DNA from: Roseateles oligotrophus
GTDB taxonomy: Bacteria; Pseudomonadota; Gammaproteobacteria; Burkholderiales; Burkholderiaceae_C
Direction: 5' to 3'
NCBI RefSeq assembly: GCF_025717515.1
Contig: NZ_JAJIRN010000009.1
Coordinates: 124,001 to 188,000, forward strand
DNA: 64,000 nt
Within the stretch, counting starts at the first letter, position 1. Each line of letters starts with the position of its first letter. Of the stretch, positions 44,214-52,733 are shown piece by piece. The position numbers were made by a program, and so were the translations under genes. The notes under the pieces are model-generated. The model ran no database searches. It saw only the letters and a program-made list of their open reading frames with translations, and was not told where the DNA came from.

Positions 44214-44839
44214 CCGCTGAAGCCGATTTGGTAGCCCCAGGAGTCGAGCTTGACCGGGATTGCGTTGAAGGCCAGGGTGATGCGTCTATCACCCTCGTTA
44301 GGCGGCACCGCATGCATCAGGTAGCTGGGGAAGAGCACCAGATCGCCAGCTGCGGGTTGCGGGCTGACCCACTTCTCGGCATTGAAGGGGCCGGTGGCGA
44401 CACCGGCATGGTCGTTCTTGAACGAGAAGTCGGTCCCGCCGGGCGACTTCATGAAGACGGTGCGCGAGGACTGATGCGTGGGCGTCAGATACACCACGCC
44501 CGAGATAAAGCTGTTGGCATGGTTGTGCATCGCCTGTCGACCACCCAGGTCCAGCACATTGACCCACATTTCTTTCAGTGACCAACCCATCTGCTCGCCA
44601 AACATCAGCGCGCCGAACTCGCTCAGTTTCGGCGTTATCAGCGCGGCCGCCTCGACCAGCAAGGGGCTCTCGCTCGGCTTCAGCATGCGGGTGTGGGAGA
44701 GCTGCGCGGAGGCATTGTTTTCTTGCAAGGCCTGCTGGCTGAAATGGGCGACCAAGGCGTCCACCAGGGCCGCTGGTAATGCGCTGGGCGCGCGCAAGAA
44801 GGGCGTGGGGAAGAGGCTGATGACTTCGGTGTTCGACAT
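44210..44839 (-). CDS. 2OG-Fe(II) oxygenase-like protein (TIGR02466 type)
   Basis: 209-residue cytoplasmic protein. The start MSNTEVISLFPTPFLRAP and the core MHNHANSFISGVVYLTP, then DLVLFPSYLMHAVPPNEG and RRITLAFNAIPV, match the TIGR02466 family of putative 2-oxoglutarate/Fe(II) dioxygenases. Two His in the first motif and one in the second are likely iron ligands, with H-x-H in place of the usual H-x-D. The substrate is unknown. It starts 4 bp after the HupE gene stop and overlaps the SpeE-like gene. Confidence 0.85.
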   Translation of the reverse strand: MSNTEVISLFPTPFLRAPSALPAALVDALVAHFSQQALQENNASAQLSHTRMLKPSESPLLVEAAALITPKLSEFGALMFGEQMGWSLKEMWVNVLDLGGRQAMHNHANSFISGVVYLTPTHQSSRTVFMKSPGGTDFSFKNDHAGVATGPFNAEKWVSPQPAAGDLVLFPSYLMHAVPPNEGDRRITLAFNAIPVKLDSWGYQIGFSG

Positions 44840-44843
44840 GATT

Positions 44844-45794
44844 TCAGGCAAATATGCTGACAATGCGCAGCAAGGACCAATAAGCGGCCATCGCGCCAAT
44901 CGCATAGAGCAAGGCGCTGCGAGCCTTGGCGGCCCAGGGCCAGCGCGAGCTCAGGCGCCACAAGGCGAAGGCCGCCGCGACGGTCAGCAACTGGCCGATT
45001 TCGACGCCGAGATTGAAGGTCAGCAGCGCGACCAGCAAATGCTGATCCGGCAGACCGATCTCTTTCAGTGCGCCGGCAAAGCCCAGGCCATGGACCAGAC
45101 CGAACAAGAAGGCGACCAGCGCCGGCCAGCGCCGCGCAATCGTCTGGCGTTGGTGCAAGGCCTCGGCTGCGACTAGCACGATGGACAAGGCGATCGCCGC
45201 CTCGACCGGCGGCGGGCGCAAGATTAACCAGCCCAAAGCGCTGCTGGCCAAGGTCAGACTGTGGGCCAGCGTGAAGGCGCTGATGGTCCAGATCAGTCGG
45301 CTATTGAAGCCCACCAGCATCAGCATCGCGATCACGAACAAGAGGTGATCGATGCCGGCCAGGATGTGCTCGACGCCCAGCAACGTGTAGGCGCGGGCGA
45401 TCTCACCCATGCCGCGGCTGTCATCCGCTGCACCGTAGAGTTGCACGCTCGGCTGGCCGCCGGTCAGGGTGTAGACGCGGGTCTGGCCGTCGAGCCAGAA
45501 GACCTTGACCATCACCGCCGAATAGGCCTGACCCACACCGTCCATCGCCATGCGGCCGCTCAGGCCTGCCGCGCCGCAGTGCAATACATTGCCTTCGACC
45601 TGGCAGCTTTCGGGCCAGATCGGCTTGAGCACTTCGGCAGGCGCACGCTTTTCGCTGGCCGTCCATTGCCAGAAGAATTCGCCGCGCGCCATCTCGCGCA
45701 GCTGCATCTCGGCCATGCTCATTTCATGCGCGCTAGCCAGGCTGCTCAGCAGCGCCAGGCCGGCCAGCAGGGCCTTGAACAAACGCAACATCAT
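44844..45794 (-). CDS. HupE/UreJ-like membrane protein
   Basis: 316 residues. A signal peptide (LLAGLALLSSLASA) precedes a periplasmic domain of about 110 residues, then six membrane segments with the HupE/UreJ_2 signature GVEHILAGIDHLLFVIAML and VHGLGFAGALKEIGLP. Classical HupE/UreJ proteins are implicated in nickel supply to hydrogenase or urease. This longer type occurs without those enzymes, and none are seen here. The start overlaps the PPIase stop as ATGA. It is part of the PPIase-HupE-oxygenase-SpeE unit. Confidence 0.87.
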   Translation of the reverse strand: MMLRLFKALLAGLALLSSLASAHEMSMAEMQLREMARGEFFWQWTASEKRAPAEVLKPIWPESCQVEGNVLHCGAAGLSGRMAMDGVGQAYSAVMVKVFWLDGQTRVYTLTGGQPSVQLYGAADDSRGMGEIARAYTLLGVEHILAGIDHLLFVIAMLMLVGFNSRLIWTISAFTLAHSLTLASSALGWLILRPPPVEAAIALSIVLVAAEALHQRQTIARRWPALVAFLFGLVHGLGFAGALKEIGLPDQHLLVALLTFNLGVEIGQLLTVAAAFALWRLSSRWPWAAKARSALLYAIGAMAAYWSLLRIVSIFA

Positions 45795-46654
45795 GGCTTG
45801 CTGGCCTCGTACTTGACCTTGTACTTCTGCGTCAGAGCGCGCACCGCGGCACTGCGCTGCTCGGCCATGGTGGCGTCGGTCCAGTCCGGCAGCAGCACGC
45901 CGCGCAGCGTCTCAAAATTCGCCGGCTTGGCCGGGCTGATGGCTTCCAGGCGCATCGCGCGCCAGCCCTCGCGGGTTGGCAATGCGCGCCATTCGCCCGG
46001 CGGCAAGGCTTCCAGCGCCTGGGCAAATTCGGCCCCGTAGCTCTGCACGATATTGCCGTGCGGCCGGCCTTTGAAGACCCGCAGGCCGGCCTTGGCATCG
46101 CCCGGCGTGCCGGCATTCAGCTCGGTGACAAAGGCGCGCGCGGCGGCCTCACTGTTGTCGCCCGACAGCGCGGCCTCTTGAAAGTCGAAGCGGGCCGGCT
46201 CATCGTATTTGGCGCGGTTCTTCTCGAACCAGTCGCGCAAGACCTTGTCGTCGACGGCGGGCAGCTTGGTGTTGGCATCGACGACGCTGAGCGCCTTGAA
46301 GATCACCCGCTCGCGGATGGCCGTATCGCCACGGTCGACCTGCAGCGCCAAGCCTTCGCGGTAAAGCACTTCGTTGTCGAGCCAGACCTGGCGCAGCGCC
46401 TTCAACTCCTCGGCATTCGGTTCGCGTCCGCGCGCGGCGGTGAACACCTGCTTGGCCTCGGCATCGACCGCAGCACCGACGACGATGCTGCGCGGGTCGT
46501 CGGAGCGGCCGACCAGGACATGGTCGGCGGCAAACAACAGCGCGCCCAAAACCAGGAAGTGCAGCAGGGGTTCGCGCAGCCAGGCCGAGCGAGCCTGACC
46601 GGCGGGGCGGACGCTGAGCCCAGTGAAAGATGGGGTGTTTGGGGATGTGGACAT
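45791..46654 (-). CDS. Membrane-anchored peptidyl-prolyl isomerase
   Basis: 287 residues. One membrane segment (LLHFLVLGALLFAADHVLV) anchors a periplasmic PpiC/SurA-like domain, with the N-terminal helical part PNAEELKALRQVWLDNEVLYREG and a C-terminal rotamase-like region (LEALPPGEWRALPTREGW). It lacks the full parvulin motif set, so it may be a chaperone more than an isomerase. ATG 46654 is chosen over an upstream in-frame ATG at 46711. It leads the four-gene unit and follows the PHP gene's terminator, so it should have its own promoter within about 130 bp upstream. Confidence 0.82.
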   Translation of the reverse strand: MSTSPNTPSFTGLSVRPAGQARSAWLREPLLHFLVLGALLFAADHVLVGRSDDPRSIVVGAAVDAEAKQVFTAARGREPNAEELKALRQVWLDNEVLYREGLALQVDRGDTAIRERVIFKALSVVDANTKLPAVDDKVLRDWFEKNRAKYDEPARFDFQEAALSGDNSEAAARAFVTELNAGTPGDAKAGLRVFKGRPHGNIVQSYGAEFAQALEALPPGEWRALPTREGWRAMRLEAISPAKPANFETLRGVLLPDWTDATMAEQRSAAVRALTQKYKVKYEASKP

Positions 46655-46781
46655 GGGGTCAAGTTCCGGCCCAGCGAGCGCGTGCAAAGGGCCAATGGGC
46701 AGCAAAGCCAAGGATCTTATGACGCGAGCATGTCAGGATGAAGACGTTCGCCGAATGGACTATTGGCGCCTCGAGAAAATG

Positions 46782-46816
46782 AAAAAGGGCGCCACGCGTT
46801 GCCGCATGGCGCCCTT
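46782..46816 (-). terminator. Intrinsic terminator after the PHP-domain gene
   Basis: Stem AAGGGCGCCA / TGGCGCCCTT (46785-46794 with 46807-46816) with a 12-base loop. On the minus strand it is followed by TTTTT and CATTTTC. It lies 25 bp after the stop of the PHP-domain gene and separates it from the PPIase unit. Confidence 0.85.
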
Positions 46817-46840
46817 CAAGCGAGGCTTGTCGGTGCAGGA

Positions 46841-49042
46841 TTACTTGACGCCGGCCACCACGGTAGAGCCGTTCACCTGAACGTAGATCGGGTTGCTGTA
46901 GAACCACAGATCGGACCAGGCGGCGACGTCGTTGGCGACCATCTTCTGGCCATTCACGACCGGCAGATGCGCCGGGCAGCCATTGAACTCGGTCGTGCCC
47001 ACGGTGGTGCAGGCAATCATCAGCTTGGATGGTGTGCGGGCATTGGTGTGGATGTCGGCCAGCGGGTTGCCATTGGCGTCGGTCTCGAAAGGCACGGCGG
47101 CCGGCAGATTGCTGCCGCGCAGACGCACATATTGCGAGGCCTGCACCGCTGGAATGCGGTAGGTCATCTTCAGGAATTCGCTGTTGTCAACGCCGGAAGC
47201 CACTGCCGTCCAAGCCGATCCACCGTTGCCGCTGAAGGTCTTGATCACAGCGGCCGTGGTGTTCTTGGCGGCTGCTGGCACCGTGGCCAGATCGGGGTTG
47301 ACCAACCAGCTGTTGGGCCACTGACCCGCATAGTCGGCTGCGCCAGGCGTCTTGTAACCGCTGACCATGCCGCGCACCAGATCGATGTGATCCAGCACAG
47401 GCTTGTTCAGCGCTTGGGTGATGCCGACTTGCTTCAGCGAGGGGTTGGCGAAGGTGTAGGGCGAGTAGTTCACGCCGGCCGGGTCGCGCACCACCACGGT
47501 CACGACGATCTCGGCGCCTGGACGCACGACGAGCTTTTCGCCCATGGTGGCACAGCCGCTGGCTTCGACAGCGCGGTTATTGGTGGCGGCGGCCACGGCC
47601 AAGGCTTCGACTTGTGCATTCGTGCGCGCGGCAGGGCCGGCGTAAGAAGCGCAGGCGACGAAGGCCAGGCGGTCGATCAGCTGGCCGCTGGAGGCAAAGT
47701 TATTGCCGCTGCGCAGACCGTCAACAATCGTTTGTGGACGCAGCTTGTCGGCGCCGTTACGCACCATGGTGTAGTTGCGCTGATATTCGCCGGGGTAGAA
47801 GTCTTGTGTCGAGCGGCGGTCATCCGGGCCGAAACTGCCACGGTTATGCCAGTCGGACGAAGCAAAGAACCAGAAGTTGCGACCTTCGCCCAGCAGGGCA
47901 TCCCAGACGCCGCCGACTTGGGCGCCGTAGACGCCGGTGCCGCCCCAGGTGGTGCCGCCGACCGAGTCCACCATCGCGCCGCCGATATTGTTGCGGCCAG
48001 GGTAGTACTCACCGCGGTCCGACGACGCGCCGTGGCCAGGCTGAGTCTCGAAGCCGAAGGCGATGTCCGGGCCGGCATTGTTGAAGTTGCGCAGATGCTC
48101 GACGTTGAAGCCGTTATTGCCGTCCGGGTTGAAGGGGCCGGCGCGCTCCAGGTGGGCGGGCACGTAGTAGCTGCCATTGGCGTGGTTTTGGGCCATCCAC
48201 TTGATGGCTTCAACCGTCTTCAGGTGACCCTTGGTGCCGACGCCGGCGCCGCTGGCGGGCATCAGCTTCTGAGCCGTCACGTTCCAGCTTGGGTCGGCGG
48301 CGCTGTTGCTGCCGTTGACCGAGCAATTCCAGTTGTTGCCGATGGCGGAGCCGGTGGTGTTGCCGCGGCTCTTGTCGCCGTCGCCACGGTCAAAACAATA
48401 CGACCATTGGGCCAGCGCGTTGGCGTTGCCGAGTGCGGTGTAGCCAGGGGTGTTGGGCAGCGTGGCGCCGTCCAGGGCGGCAGGCATCTGGCCGGTGATG
48501 ATGCTCATCGAGCTGTGCTCGTGGCCGGCCACGACCGACTCCAGGCCCAGGAACATCGGCTGGTTCTTCATTGCCGCCAGGTATTCGACCAGTGGGTACT
48601 GGAATTCTTGCAGCGACTGCCAGCGCCACATATTGCCATTGCCGGCGACGCCGCCGCCGTCACCCTTGATGGCTGCTGCGCCAATGCTGTTGGCCCAGGT
48701 TGTTGTCGGGCCCTTGCCGGCCACATAAGGGTAGGCAGGCGTGCTCAGCGAAGCGTCTTCAGCCAGGGTGCAGTTGCGATTGCCGCTGCCGCCGTGGCCG
48801 GCTTGCACGAACCAGTCCAGACCGAAAGTGCCGTCGGTCTTGTCGGTAACCTTTTTGACCAGCTTTTGCATCGAGATCGAACCGTCCGAGCAAGTGGTGT
48901 GGTTGTGGAAGTCGCCCGCCACATATTGGCCTGCGGTCTTGCCGGCGGCGTTGGCCATAGTTGGGACGATGGCGAGGGTGCTGCAGCCGATGGCTGCGAC
49001 TGCCGCGAGGGCGAGCCGGCTCTTGCTGAAACCGAATTTCAT
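46841..49042 (-). CDS. Secreted PHP-domain metallohydrolase-like protein
   Basis: 733 residues with a signal peptide (LALAAVAAIGCSTLAIVPTM, cleavage near ANA-AG). The mature N-terminus has the PHP motif GDFHNHTTCSDGS, and further candidate metal ligands are in LESVVAGHEHSSM, YYVPAHLERAG and FFASSDWHNRG, as in DUF3604-like secreted PHP proteins. Several Cys are consistent with disulfides. It may be a periplasmic or extracellular phosphoesterase, but no substrate is established. DUF3604-like, PPIase and HupE genes occur together in other proteobacteria, as far as I recall, so it probably works with the unit at 41631-46654. Confidence 0.85.
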   Translation of the reverse strand: MKFGFSKSRLALAAVAAIGCSTLAIVPTMANAAGKTAGQYVAGDFHNHTTCSDGSISMQKLVKKVTDKTDGTFGLDWFVQAGHGGSGNRNCTLAEDASLSTPAYPYVAGKGPTTTWANSIGAAAIKGDGGGVAGNGNMWRWQSLQEFQYPLVEYLAAMKNQPMFLGLESVVAGHEHSSMSIITGQMPAALDGATLPNTPGYTALGNANALAQWSYCFDRGDGDKSRGNTTGSAIGNNWNCSVNGSNSAADPSWNVTAQKLMPASGAGVGTKGHLKTVEAIKWMAQNHANGSYYVPAHLERAGPFNPDGNNGFNVEHLRNFNNAGPDIAFGFETQPGHGASSDRGEYYPGRNNIGGAMVDSVGGTTWGGTGVYGAQVGGVWDALLGEGRNFWFFASSDWHNRGSFGPDDRRSTQDFYPGEYQRNYTMVRNGADKLRPQTIVDGLRSGNNFASSGQLIDRLAFVACASYAGPAARTNAQVEALAVAAATNNRAVEASGCATMGEKLVVRPGAEIVVTVVVRDPAGVNYSPYTFANPSLKQVGITQALNKPVLDHIDLVRGMVSGYKTPGAADYAGQWPNSWLVNPDLATVPAAAKNTTAAVIKTFSGNGGSAWTAVASGVDNSEFLKMTYRIPAVQASQYVRLRGSNLPAAVPFETDANGNPLADIHTNARTPSKLMIACTTVGTTEFNGCPAHLPVVNGQKMVANDVAAWSDLWFYSNPIYVQVNGSTVVAGVK

Positions 49043-49200
49043 GGGAACAACTCCTGATTGTTTTGCGGGAAAGGGCTGAGATGTGGGGCGATTCTTTGGC
49101 CGGTCAAAACGGCCGCGCCGAAATTACCAGCGGATGGTAGGGAGCGGAGGTGACTTGGTCGTGACGGTTTGACCCCTGCCTGATGGCCTACTGCGAATGT

Positions 49201-49641
49201 TCAGCTGTCGAAGTCGACGCTGAGGTCGGCTTCGATGCGGCCGCCCTTCTCGAAGATCAGCGTCAATGGATAGCTGCGGCCCGACTCGAGCGGGTGCTTC
49301 AGGCCGATCAGCCGGATGAAGGTGCCGGCTTCGCTGAGCTGGGTGTCCTGGCCGGCCGGGATCAAGAAATTCAATTCGCGGCCGGCGCCGGCGCCGCCAA
49401 TTTCGGCACGCGCCGCGACCGGGGTTTCGAGTCCGATCAAGCGCTCGTCCTCGCGCACCTCATCGAACTTCATGCTGATGATGGCCGTGCTGGCGCCGGG
49501 GGCGGAGGCACGCGTCCAGGGGTGGGTGACGCGCAAGGTGCTGCAAAAAAATTCGCAGGCGCGCACGTCGGCCAAGCATGCACCAAGGCCGCCGACCATG
49601 GCGGCGCGCAGCAAAAAGCGGCGATCTATGAGCTGGGTCAT
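49201..49641 (-). CDS. PCu(A)C-like protein lacking the copper ligands
   Basis: 146 residues. A twin-arginine-type signal (DRRFLLRAAMVGG) leads to a fold matching the periplasmic copper chaperone PCu(A)C: THPWTRASAPGAST, then RLIGLKHPLESGRSYPLTL with FEKGGRIEADL. The usual H-x10-M-x21-H-x-M copper site is missing. The region that normally reads HEM is AEIGGAGAG, and the H-x-M pair is replaced by TFIRL. A CxxxC (CEFFC) at the mature N-terminus is unusual. It may bind another metal or act without metal. It is divergent from the PEP-CTERM gene. Confidence 0.82.
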   Translation of the reverse strand: MTQLIDRRFLLRAAMVGGLGACLADVRACEFFCSTLRVTHPWTRASAPGASTAIISMKFDEVREDERLIGLETPVAARAEIGGAGAGRELNFLIPAGQDTQLSEAGTFIRLIGLKHPLESGRSYPLTLIFEKGGRIEADLSVDFDS

Positions 49642-49862
49642 GGTCTGTGGCGCGAGCGCTGGAGATGGGAAGACCGGGAGCCTAGCGACTTGATATGAAG
49701 CGCCGATGACAGGGGCGAAGACCGCGTCCGGCGCTTGATCCGAATGGCGGCCGCAAGGGGCTTGGCTTGGTCACACTGTTGTCGTGTTGCGTGAATAGAC
49801 TGGCGTCGTTCTGTGGCTTCTTCCTTGGCCGCCTTTGACTCTCACCAACCTGGATCTGTCCC

Positions 49863-50492
49863 ATGAAGCTTTCTCGCCTGGCCGCCCTGGCCCTGTTTGC
49901 CGCCGCCCCAGCCTTCGCAGGTGCCACGAGCTTCGTGGTCGACTTTGAAAAGAACTGGGATTTCAACAACGGCGGCGTCGCCGGTTTCTACAACGGCGGT
50001 ACGGCCGATGACGGCGCTGAAGGCGTCAATGTTGGCGTCGAGTTTGTCGGCGTGTCCGGCCTGTCCAATGACGCCGACTTCACTTACTACAGCGGCGCTC
50101 CGTCGGCCCAAGGCACGGCCTACGCCTATGACACGACGGCTTCTTATATGAACGTCGCGGCCGGTGTCGAGAACGGTCTGTCCTTGTTCTACGCCAGCTA
50201 TGTTGATGTGACCGGCGCCGTCAAGGCCTATTCCGGTTTGAACGGTACCGGCGACTTGCTCGGCAGCTTCGATCTGAGCGCAACGGCAGCCGACGGCTTC
50301 GGCACATGGAAGCAAGTGGCGCTGAATTTCAGCGGCACCGCCAAGTCCTTCGATCTGACCGGCAGCGCCGGTAAGAACATCGGTTTCGATGATATTGCCA
50401 GCGTCTCGGCCGTGCCCGAAGCCAGCTCCGCCCTGATGATGATGGTCGGCGGCATCGCGCTGCTGGGCCTGACACGCCGCCGCCGCGCTTAA
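49863..50492 (+). CDS. PEP-CTERM sorting-domain protein
   Basis: 209 residues. A signal peptide (LAALALFAAAPAFA) is followed by a Gly/Ala/Asp-rich beta domain and a C-terminal sorting tail: VPEASSALMMMVGGIALLGL, then RRRR. The PEP motif is VPEAS rather than the usual VPEPS. Such proteins are processed by an exosortase and tied to exopolysaccharide export. No exosortase or EPS genes are in the window. A repeated beta pattern and SGLNGTGDLLGSFDLS suggest an extracellular matrix protein. A strong terminator follows. Confidence 0.9.
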   Translation: MKLSRLAALALFAAAPAFAGATSFVVDFEKNWDFNNGGVAGFYNGGTADDGAEGVNVGVEFVGVSGLSNDADFTYYSGAPSAQGTAYAYDTTASYMNVAAGVENGLSLFYASYVDVTGAVKAYSGLNGTGDLLGSFDLSATAADGFGTWKQVALNFSGTAKSFDLTGSAGKNIGFDDIASVSAVPEASSALMMMVGGIALLGLTRRRRA

Positions 50493-50544
50493 TTGATCAG
50501 CCGCTCGGTCGCTTGACGGCTGCGGCCGTCACAGCCAATGCCAA

Positions 50545-50579
50545 GGCGATCGCCAGCGCTGCTGGGATCGCCTGTTTTT
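50545..50579 (+). terminator. Intrinsic terminator after the PEP-CTERM gene
   Basis: Stem GGCGATC / GATCGCC extended by CCAGC / GCTGG with one bulged G and a 3-base loop, followed by TGTTTTT. It lies 52 bp after the PEP-CTERM stop and separates it from the TonB receptor gene. Confidence 0.85.
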
Positions 50580-50630
50580 ATTGCGCGTTTCTAACTCCTG
50601 CTTGGCGCAAGAGCCGCTCCACCCGTTCCC

Positions 50631-52733
50631 ATGAATACCGAAATTTTTTTGAAGCGCAAGCAACGCTTGGCCGCTGCTTTGCTGAGCCTGAGCGGGCTCA
50701 ATACCGCCTTGGCCGAACCCGAACTTACGGCCACCGAGCAGTTGGCACCGGTGCTGCTGAGCGGCAACTACATCAATGCGGTCGGCAGCTCGGACGCAGC
50801 CAGCCAGGGCTCGGTGAGCGCCAAGCTGCTGCAGAGCCGGCCAACATTGCGGCCGGCCGAGGTCTTGGAGTTTGTGCCCGGCGTGATCATCACCCAGCAC
50901 AGCGGTGACGGCAAAGCGAACCAGTATTTTCTGCGCGGCTTCAACCTCGATCACGGCACCGACTTCGCCACCTATGTGGCCGGTATGCCGGTCAATATGC
51001 CCACGCATGCGCATGGCCATGGCTATAGCGATCTGAACTGGCTGATCCCCGAACTGGTAAGTCGCATCGACTACAAGAAAGGCCCTTACTACGCCGAGGA
51101 GGGCGACTTTTCATCCGCCGGCGCGGCCCATATCGGCCTGTTCGATCGGCTGGACAAGGGGGTGTTGGCGGCGACGCTGGGTCAATTCGGCTATCGGCGT
51201 GGCCTGCTGGCCAAGTCGCTGGAGCTGCAAGGCGGCCGGCTGCTATATGCCGTCGAGGCGGCGCGTAACGACGGCCCTTGGGAAAATCCGGAGGACTTCC
51301 GTCGCTTCAACAGTGTCTTGCGCTACAGCATTGCGAATGAACAGGGCCGCAGCGCCATTACCGCGATGGCCTATTCGGCCGACTGGAACGCGAGCGATCA
51401 GCTGCCGCTGCGGGCGGTGCAAAGCGGCTTGATCGGCCGCTTTGGCACGGTTGACCCCAGCGACGGTGGTCGCACCGCGCGCTACAGCCTGTCTTTCGAG
51501 CATGAGCGCAGCGACGCGGAGGGCGGCTTCAAGCTGAATGCCTACGCGATCCGTTCGCGCCTGAATCTGTTCTCCAACTTCAGCTACTTTCTGGACAAAC
51601 CGGTCGATCTGGACCCCACGGCATGGCATGGCGATCAATTCGAGCAAGCCGAGCAGCGCCAGGTCTATGGGCTGAACAGCAGTCGTCATTGGAACGGTGA
51701 ACTGGCGGGTCTGGAGTCCGGCACCCGCTTGGGCCTGCAGCTCCGCCATGACCGCCTCGCGCCGGTCGGCCTGTATGCCTCGGTGGCGCGCGAGCGCGTG
51801 GCGACGACGCAGGAGAGTCGCACGCGCCAGACCACGCTGGGTCTTTATGCCGAAACCTCGCTGCAATGGACGCCTTGGCTGCGCAGCGTCGCGGGCCTGC
51901 GCGCCGACCATTTCGACTTCGATGTGAACAGCTCAATCGCCGCCAATAGCGGCAAAAACAGCGCCAATATCGTCTCGCCCAAGCTGTCGCTGGTCTTCGG
52001 CCCCTGGAGCAAGACCGAGTATTTCCTCAACTACGGCCACGGCTTTCACAGCAATGATGCGCGCGGCGTCACGGCGACCGTCACCGCCAAGGAGGGCCTG
52101 CCGGCCGCATCGGTCGATGCGCTGGTGCGCTCCAAGGGGGCCGAGTTGGGCCTGCGCAGCGAAATCATTCCGGGCCTGCAAAGTTCGCTGGCGCTGTGGC
52201 AGTTGAGGCTGGATTCGGAGTTGGTGTTCGTCGGTGACGCGGGTGATACCGAGCCCAGCCGCGCCAGCCGCCGCCAAGGCCTCGAGTGGAACAACCACTA
52301 CATCGCCGCCTCCTGGCTGCTGCTGGATGCGGATATCTCCTGGTCGCGTGCGCGCTTCACCGATGCCGATCCGGCAGGCCCCTATGTGCCGGGCGCAATC
52401 AGCAAGGTGCTGTCGCTGGGTGCCACGGTCACCGATCTGGGCCCTTGGTTTGGCCATTTCCAGCTCCGCTATATGGGGCCGCGCGCGCTGATCGAAGACA
52501 ACAGCCAACGCTCCAACGCGACCACGCTGGCCTATGCGCGCATCGGCTACAAGTTCGGCCGCGACAGCCGCCTGACGCTGGATCTGTTCAATTTATTCAA
52601 CCGACAAGCCAGCGATATCGATTACTTTTATGCTTCGCGCCTGAAGGGTGAGGCGGCCGAAGGCGTTGCCGACCGTCACTTCCACCCGGTCGAGCCACGC
52701 AGCCTGCGCCTGACTTGGAATAGCGGCTTCTAG
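50631..52733 (+). CDS. TonB-dependent outer-membrane receptor
   Basis: 700 residues with a signal peptide (LAAALLSLSGLNTALA). The plug domain has LRPAEVLEFVPGVIITQHSGD and QYFLRGFNLDHGTDFATYV, and the barrel ends in an aromatic residue (LRLTWNSGF). The plug contains the unusual His-rich run MPTHAHGHGYSDLNW, which may bind a metal. No Ton box can be named with confidence, although TEQLAPVLLSG near the N-terminus is in the right place. The ligand is unknown. The 3' end overlaps the convergent hemerythrin gene by 4 bp. The start lies next to a run of seven T in codons 4-6. Confidence 0.93.
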   Translation: MNTEIFLKRKQRLAAALLSLSGLNTALAEPELTATEQLAPVLLSGNYINAVGSSDAASQGSVSAKLLQSRPTLRPAEVLEFVPGVIITQHSGDGKANQYFLRGFNLDHGTDFATYVAGMPVNMPTHAHGHGYSDLNWLIPELVSRIDYKKGPYYAEEGDFSSAGAAHIGLFDRLDKGVLAATLGQFGYRRGLLAKSLELQGGRLLYAVEAARNDGPWENPEDFRRFNSVLRYSIANEQGRSAITAMAYSADWNASDQLPLRAVQSGLIGRFGTVDPSDGGRTARYSLSFEHERSDAEGGFKLNAYAIRSRLNLFSNFSYFLDKPVDLDPTAWHGDQFEQAEQRQVYGLNSSRHWNGELAGLESGTRLGLQLRHDRLAPVGLYASVARERVATTQESRTRQTTLGLYAETSLQWTPWLRSVAGLRADHFDFDVNSSIAANSGKNSANIVSPKLSLVFGPWSKTEYFLNYGHGFHSNDARGVTATVTAKEGLPAASVDALVRSKGAELGLRSEIIPGLQSSLALWQLRLDSELVFVGDAGDTEPSRASRRQGLEWNNHYIAASWLLLDADISWSRARFTDADPAGPYVPGAISKVLSLGATVTDLGPWFGHFQLRYMGPRALIEDNSQRSNATTLAYARIGYKFGRDSRLTLDLFNLFNRQASDIDYFYASRLKGEAAEGVADRHFHPVEPRSLRLTWNSGF

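Noticed and set aside
46763-49057. Open frame of 764 codons antisense to the PHP-domain gene
   Set aside because: It mirrors the real gene. The minus-strand product has a signal peptide and a PHP motif, while the plus-strand translation has no recognisable domain. Such long antisense frames are common in high-GC DNA.
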